DNA from: Fimbriimonadaceae bacterium
GTDB lineage: Bacteria; Armatimonadota; Fimbriimonadia; Fimbriimonadales; Fimbriimonadaceae
Length of the DNA stretch: 7,479 nt
Assembly (NCBI GenBank): GCA_022842565.1
Contig: JALHPH010000067.1
Location: forward strand, 540-8,018
Direction: 5' to 3'
This document shows positions 5,459 to 7,479 of the stretch, in pieces. Each line of letters starts with the position of its first letter. Positions within the stretch are counted from its first letter, which is position 1. Both the position numbers and the translations under genes were made by a program. Below the pieces are notes generated by a model. That model made no database searches. It was given only the letters and a program-made list of their open reading frames with translations, and was not told the origin of the DNA.

Positions 5459-6205
5459 ATGCCGAAATTGCGTCGTATTTCCATGCGTTGTGGAGCGGTG
5501 ATGATTGGCATGGCGGTGGCCTCGGCGGCTTGGGCACAGGCCTCAGCACCTCTGGAGGAAGCCCTCGGCCAATTGGCCATGTCCAATGGCACCGCGCTGC
5601 TGATGGAGGGCACGGAAGAGGGCTCCAGGACCGTGGAGCTGCGCACCAATTTGTATTTCGTCCGCAATGAGTCCGGCAGCTTTTTGGAGCTCTGGAACTA
5701 CCGCGCGGGCCAGTTGAGTCAACGTTTGGTCGCTGACGGCAGGCAGCTGTGGCACCATGATTTAGCGCTTAGCCAGGTGGAAGTCGCTAGCTACGGCGAG
5801 CCGAGGGGTCGCCTTGAAGTGTTGCTCCAACGCCTGCCGCTGATGGTGCAAAGCTCGGCGGCGCAGCCAGTCAAGCTGCTGCAGGGCGCGCTCTTGCTTC
5901 GGCCCGGTAGCCCGTTCCGACCGTGGTACTCGGTCGGACGCCCCGAAGAAAAGCTCAAAGAGCTTAATTGCACCGTGACGATGCGGCAGGGTGGCGAATG
6001 GACCGCCTTCGAACTGACGAAGAAAACAGCCATCCATCCCTATGAGCTTGTTCGCGTGACAGGCGGTCAAGACGCCGGCGCCAGGCGGCTCAACTGGAGC
6101 ATGGACGTGCGCACCGGCTTCATTCCCGCCGAAATCAAGTTCACTTTCACCCCGCCACGCGGGGTGAAAGTGGTCGCGAGCCCGCAATCCACCGGGATCC
6201 GGTAA
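5459..6205 (+). CDS. Secreted protein, possibly LolA-like fold
   Basis: This 248-residue protein is counted from ATG 5459. That start gives a clean Sec signal peptide: MPKLRRISMR basic region, hydrophobic core CGAVMIGMAVASAA, and cleavage probably after Ala26 (AWA|QA). The frame extends to an ATG at 5396, but that would overlap the thrS start codon and place 21 polar residues before the signal, so it is unlikely. The mature protein has alternating beta-type segments (TVELRTNLYFVRN, FLELWNY, RLVADGRQLWHHDLALSQVEV). The pattern 'ADGRxLWxxD' resembles LolA/DUF2092-type single-sheet lipid-binding proteins. I do not recognise a specific family and the LolA likeness is tentative. A periplasmic or envelope location is the firmest statement. 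The gene is divergent from thrS, with only 61 bp between the starts, and convergent with proS, with 5 bp between the stops. Its coding 3' end contains a long perfect hairpin (6142-6172). Confidence 0.75.
   Translation: MPKLRRISMRCGAVMIGMAVASAAWAQASAPLEEALGQLAMSNGTALLMEGTEEGSRTVELRTNLYFVRNESGSFLELWNYRAGQLSQRLVADGRQLWHHDLALSQVEVASYGEPRGRLEVLLQRLPLMVQSSAAQPVKLLQGALLLRPGSPFRPWYSVGRPEEKLKELNCTVTMRQGGEWTAFELTKKTAIHPYELVRVTGGQDAGARRLNWSMDVRTGFIPAEIKFTFTPPRGVKVVASPQSTGIR
6142..6172. other. 14-bp perfect hairpin inside the coding 3' end at the proS junction
   Basis: CACTTTCACCCCGC (6142-6155) pairs perfectly with its complement at 6159-6172 around a 3-nt CAC loop. It is read as codons for roughly KFTFTPPRGVK in the secreted protein, and it starts 38 nt beyond the proS stop on the minus strand. 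It is the strongest fold seen in the window. It could end the proS transcript while remaining coding on the other strand; there is no T tract. Confidence 0.55.
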
Positions 6206-6210
6206 GAGTC

Positions 6211-7479
6211 TTAGTACGCTTTGGCGAAGACCACGCGACGCTCGCTCGGCTTGCCGCTGTAGACGCAGGTTCCGGGCGTTTCGTCATCGGGATGGAGCGG
6301 CGCGAGCGGGATCACGCGGATCGTCGCTTTCGTAGCCTCTGAGATTGCATCCTCGGTTTCTTGGGTGCCGTCCCAATGGGCGACGATGAATCCCGCGCCG
6401 CCCTCGCCCTCGAAAGCCTTCTGGAATTCGTCCCAAGTATCGACGCGGCGAGTCATTTCGGTCCTTCGCGCCAAGGCGGCTTGGAATAGCGCCGATTGCA
6501 TCTCGGTAAGTTGGGCCTTGCAGTGGCTCACGACGTCGGCGAGGGCGACGGTGACTTTCTCACCAAGGTCCCGGCGACTGATGATCACGCTGCCCGACTC
6601 CAGATCGCGGGGGCCCAGCTCGATGCGCAAACACGCACCTTTGAGCTCCCAGTCATTGAATTTGAAGCCGGGCGATTCTTTCTCGCGCTTATCCACGTGG
6701 GTGCGCATCTTCACGTCATCCCAGCCAGCCTTTTTCAGCTCGGCAGCCAGAGCGTCGCTCGCGGCATAGGTCTTGGCGCGGGTCTCGTCGTCGCGGCCCA
6801 TGGGCACGATCACCACCTGAATGGGCGCCATGCGAGGAGGCAGGACCAAGCCCTTATCGTCCGAGTGCGCCATGATCAGCGTTCCAATCAATCGCGTGGA
6901 GACGCCCCAACTAGTCGCGTAAACATAGTCCAGCGTTCCCTCTGAGGTCTGGAATTGGACATCAAAAGCCTTGGCAAAATTCTGACCCAAGTGGTGCGAG
7001 GTTCCCGCTTGGATCGCGCGGCCATCTTGCACCAGCGCCTCGATGCAGTAGGTGTGGTGGGCGCCGGCGAACTTCTCGCCCTCCGACTTAAGCCCAGAAA
7101 GAACAGGCACCGCCATAAAGTCTTCGGCGAAAGACCGATAGACTTCCATCATCTGCTTGGCTTCGGCCTCTGCCTCGTCGAAAGTCGCGTGGGCGGTATG
7201 CCCCTCCTGCCACAGGAATTCGGCTGTGCGCAAGAAGAGCCGAGTGCGGCGCTCCCAACGAACCACATTGGCCCACTGATTGATGAGCAGGGGCAAGTCG
7301 CGGTAGCTCTGAATCCATCCCTTGTAGGTATTCCAGATGATGGTTTCGCTAGTGGGCCGAATGATGAGCTCCTCTTCCAGCTTGGCCTCGGGGTCCACCA
7401 TGATGCCGCCATCGGGATCGTTCTTCAGCCGATAGTGAGTGACCACCGCGCATTCTTTGGCGAAGCCCTCCACGTGGTC
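6211..7479 (-). CDS. proS: Prolyl-tRNA synthetase, archaeal/eukaryote-like (ProS3) type, 5' end outside window
   Basis: This cytoplasmic class II synthetase charges tRNA-Pro. The frame stays open to the window edge, beginning DHVEGFAKE, an internal motif; GTG at 7473 is Val of that motif, not a start. By family length some 80-90 N-terminal residues lie outside; 422 are visible. Key blocks: [18 protein letters not shown] (39-56); motif 2 [20 protein letters not shown] (72-91) followed by [21 protein letters not shown] (160-174); motif 3 [20 protein letters not shown] (191-210); then [11 protein letters not shown] opening the anticodon-binding domain. The protein ends FAKAY, the characteristic ProS3 C-terminal domain finishing in Tyr; the bacterial editing (INS) domain is absent. 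In the C-terminal domain most zinc Cys of archaeal and Thermus-type relatives are replaced (WDGTQETE, and CVYS for C-x-x-C). Its stop lies 5 bp from that of the convergent secreted-protein gene. Confidence 0.95.
   Translation of the reverse strand, partial: DHVEGFAKECAVVTHYRLKNDPDGGIMVDPEAKLEEELIIRPTSETIIWNTYKGWIQSYRDLPLLINQWANVVRWERRTRLFLRTAEFLWQEGHTAHATFDEAEAEAKQMMEVYRSFAEDFMAVPVLSGLKSEGEKFAGAHHTYCIEALVQDGRAIQAGTSHHLGQNFAKAFDVQFQTSEGTLDYVYATSWGVSTRLIGTLIMAHSDDKGLVLPPRMAPIQVVIVPMGRDDETRAKTYAASDALAAELKKAGWDDVKMRTHVDKREKESPGFKFNDWELKGACLRIELGPRDLESGSVIISRRDLGEKVTVALADVVSHCKAQLTEMQSALFQAALARRTEMTRRVDTWDEFQKAFEGEGGAGFIVAHWDGTQETEDAISEATKATIRVIPLAPLHPDDETPGTCVYSGKPSERRVVFAKAY

Noticed and set aside
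5397..5459. T-box riboswitch upstream of thrS
   Set aside because: Only 61 bp separate the two divergent starts and the predicted leader is about 40 nt, too short for a T-box. No specifier stem or T-box sequence was recognised.
5398..5667. N-terminal extension of thrS to the upstream in-frame start
   Set aside because: A strong Shine-Dalgarno sits 9 nt before ATG 5397. The extension has no TGS features and would run antisense through the secreted-protein gene's signal region.
5762..6187. 141-codon minus-strand reading frame between thrS and proS
   Set aside because: It is antisense to the signal-peptide-bearing secreted protein at 5459-6205, which has a coherent N-terminus and gene spacing.

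Overview
This 7.5-kb window looks like ordinary chromosomal sequence from a moderately GC-rich bacterium, most likely of the phylum Armatimonadota (Fimbriimonas-like). The assignment is an inference. It rests on a pseudopilin whose N-terminal helix has the form ILAAILFPVLSQAREsAK with a C-terminal DG motif, a second short pseudopilin of the KKRAFTLVEIMIVV type, a PEP-CTERM exported protein, and short gene-to-gene distances. I see no phage, IS, CRISPR, rRNA or tRNA.

Layout. (1) 2-1044, plus strand: the C-terminal part of a large pseudopilin, overlapped by ATGA with a small lipoprotein gene, followed by a strong hairpin terminator. (2) About 1112-2362, plus: a MacB/FtsX-type ABC permease with no ATPase gene beside it. 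(3) 2363-2701, minus: a short pseudopilin whose stop codon directly abuts the permease stop. (4) 2831-3535, plus: a secreted lamin-tail-domain protein with a PEP-CTERM sorting tail. (5) 3520-5397, minus: threonyl-tRNA synthetase lacking its N-terminal TGS domain; its 3' end overlaps gene 4 by 16 bp. (6) 5459-6205, plus: a secreted protein with a LolA-like look, divergent from thrS with overlapping -10 elements. (7) 6211-7479, minus: prolyl-tRNA synthetase, cut by the window edge.

Themes. The genes fall into cell-envelope functions (two pseudopilins, a lipoprotein, a permease, two exported proteins) and translation (two class II aminoacyl-tRNA synthetases). No single pathway joins them. The most distinctive structure is in the gene junctions. 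All three convergent pairs have stops 0-5 bp apart or overlapping, and each has a long inverted repeat inside the coding 3' end of one partner, placed 10-40 nt beyond the other partner's stop. I found no clear evidence of a wholly new multi-gene system. The best leads are these embedded hairpins, the overlapping divergent -10 elements at thrS, the TGS-less ThrRS with an extra segment in its anticodon-binding domain, and a possible 15-codon leader ORF in front of the permease.
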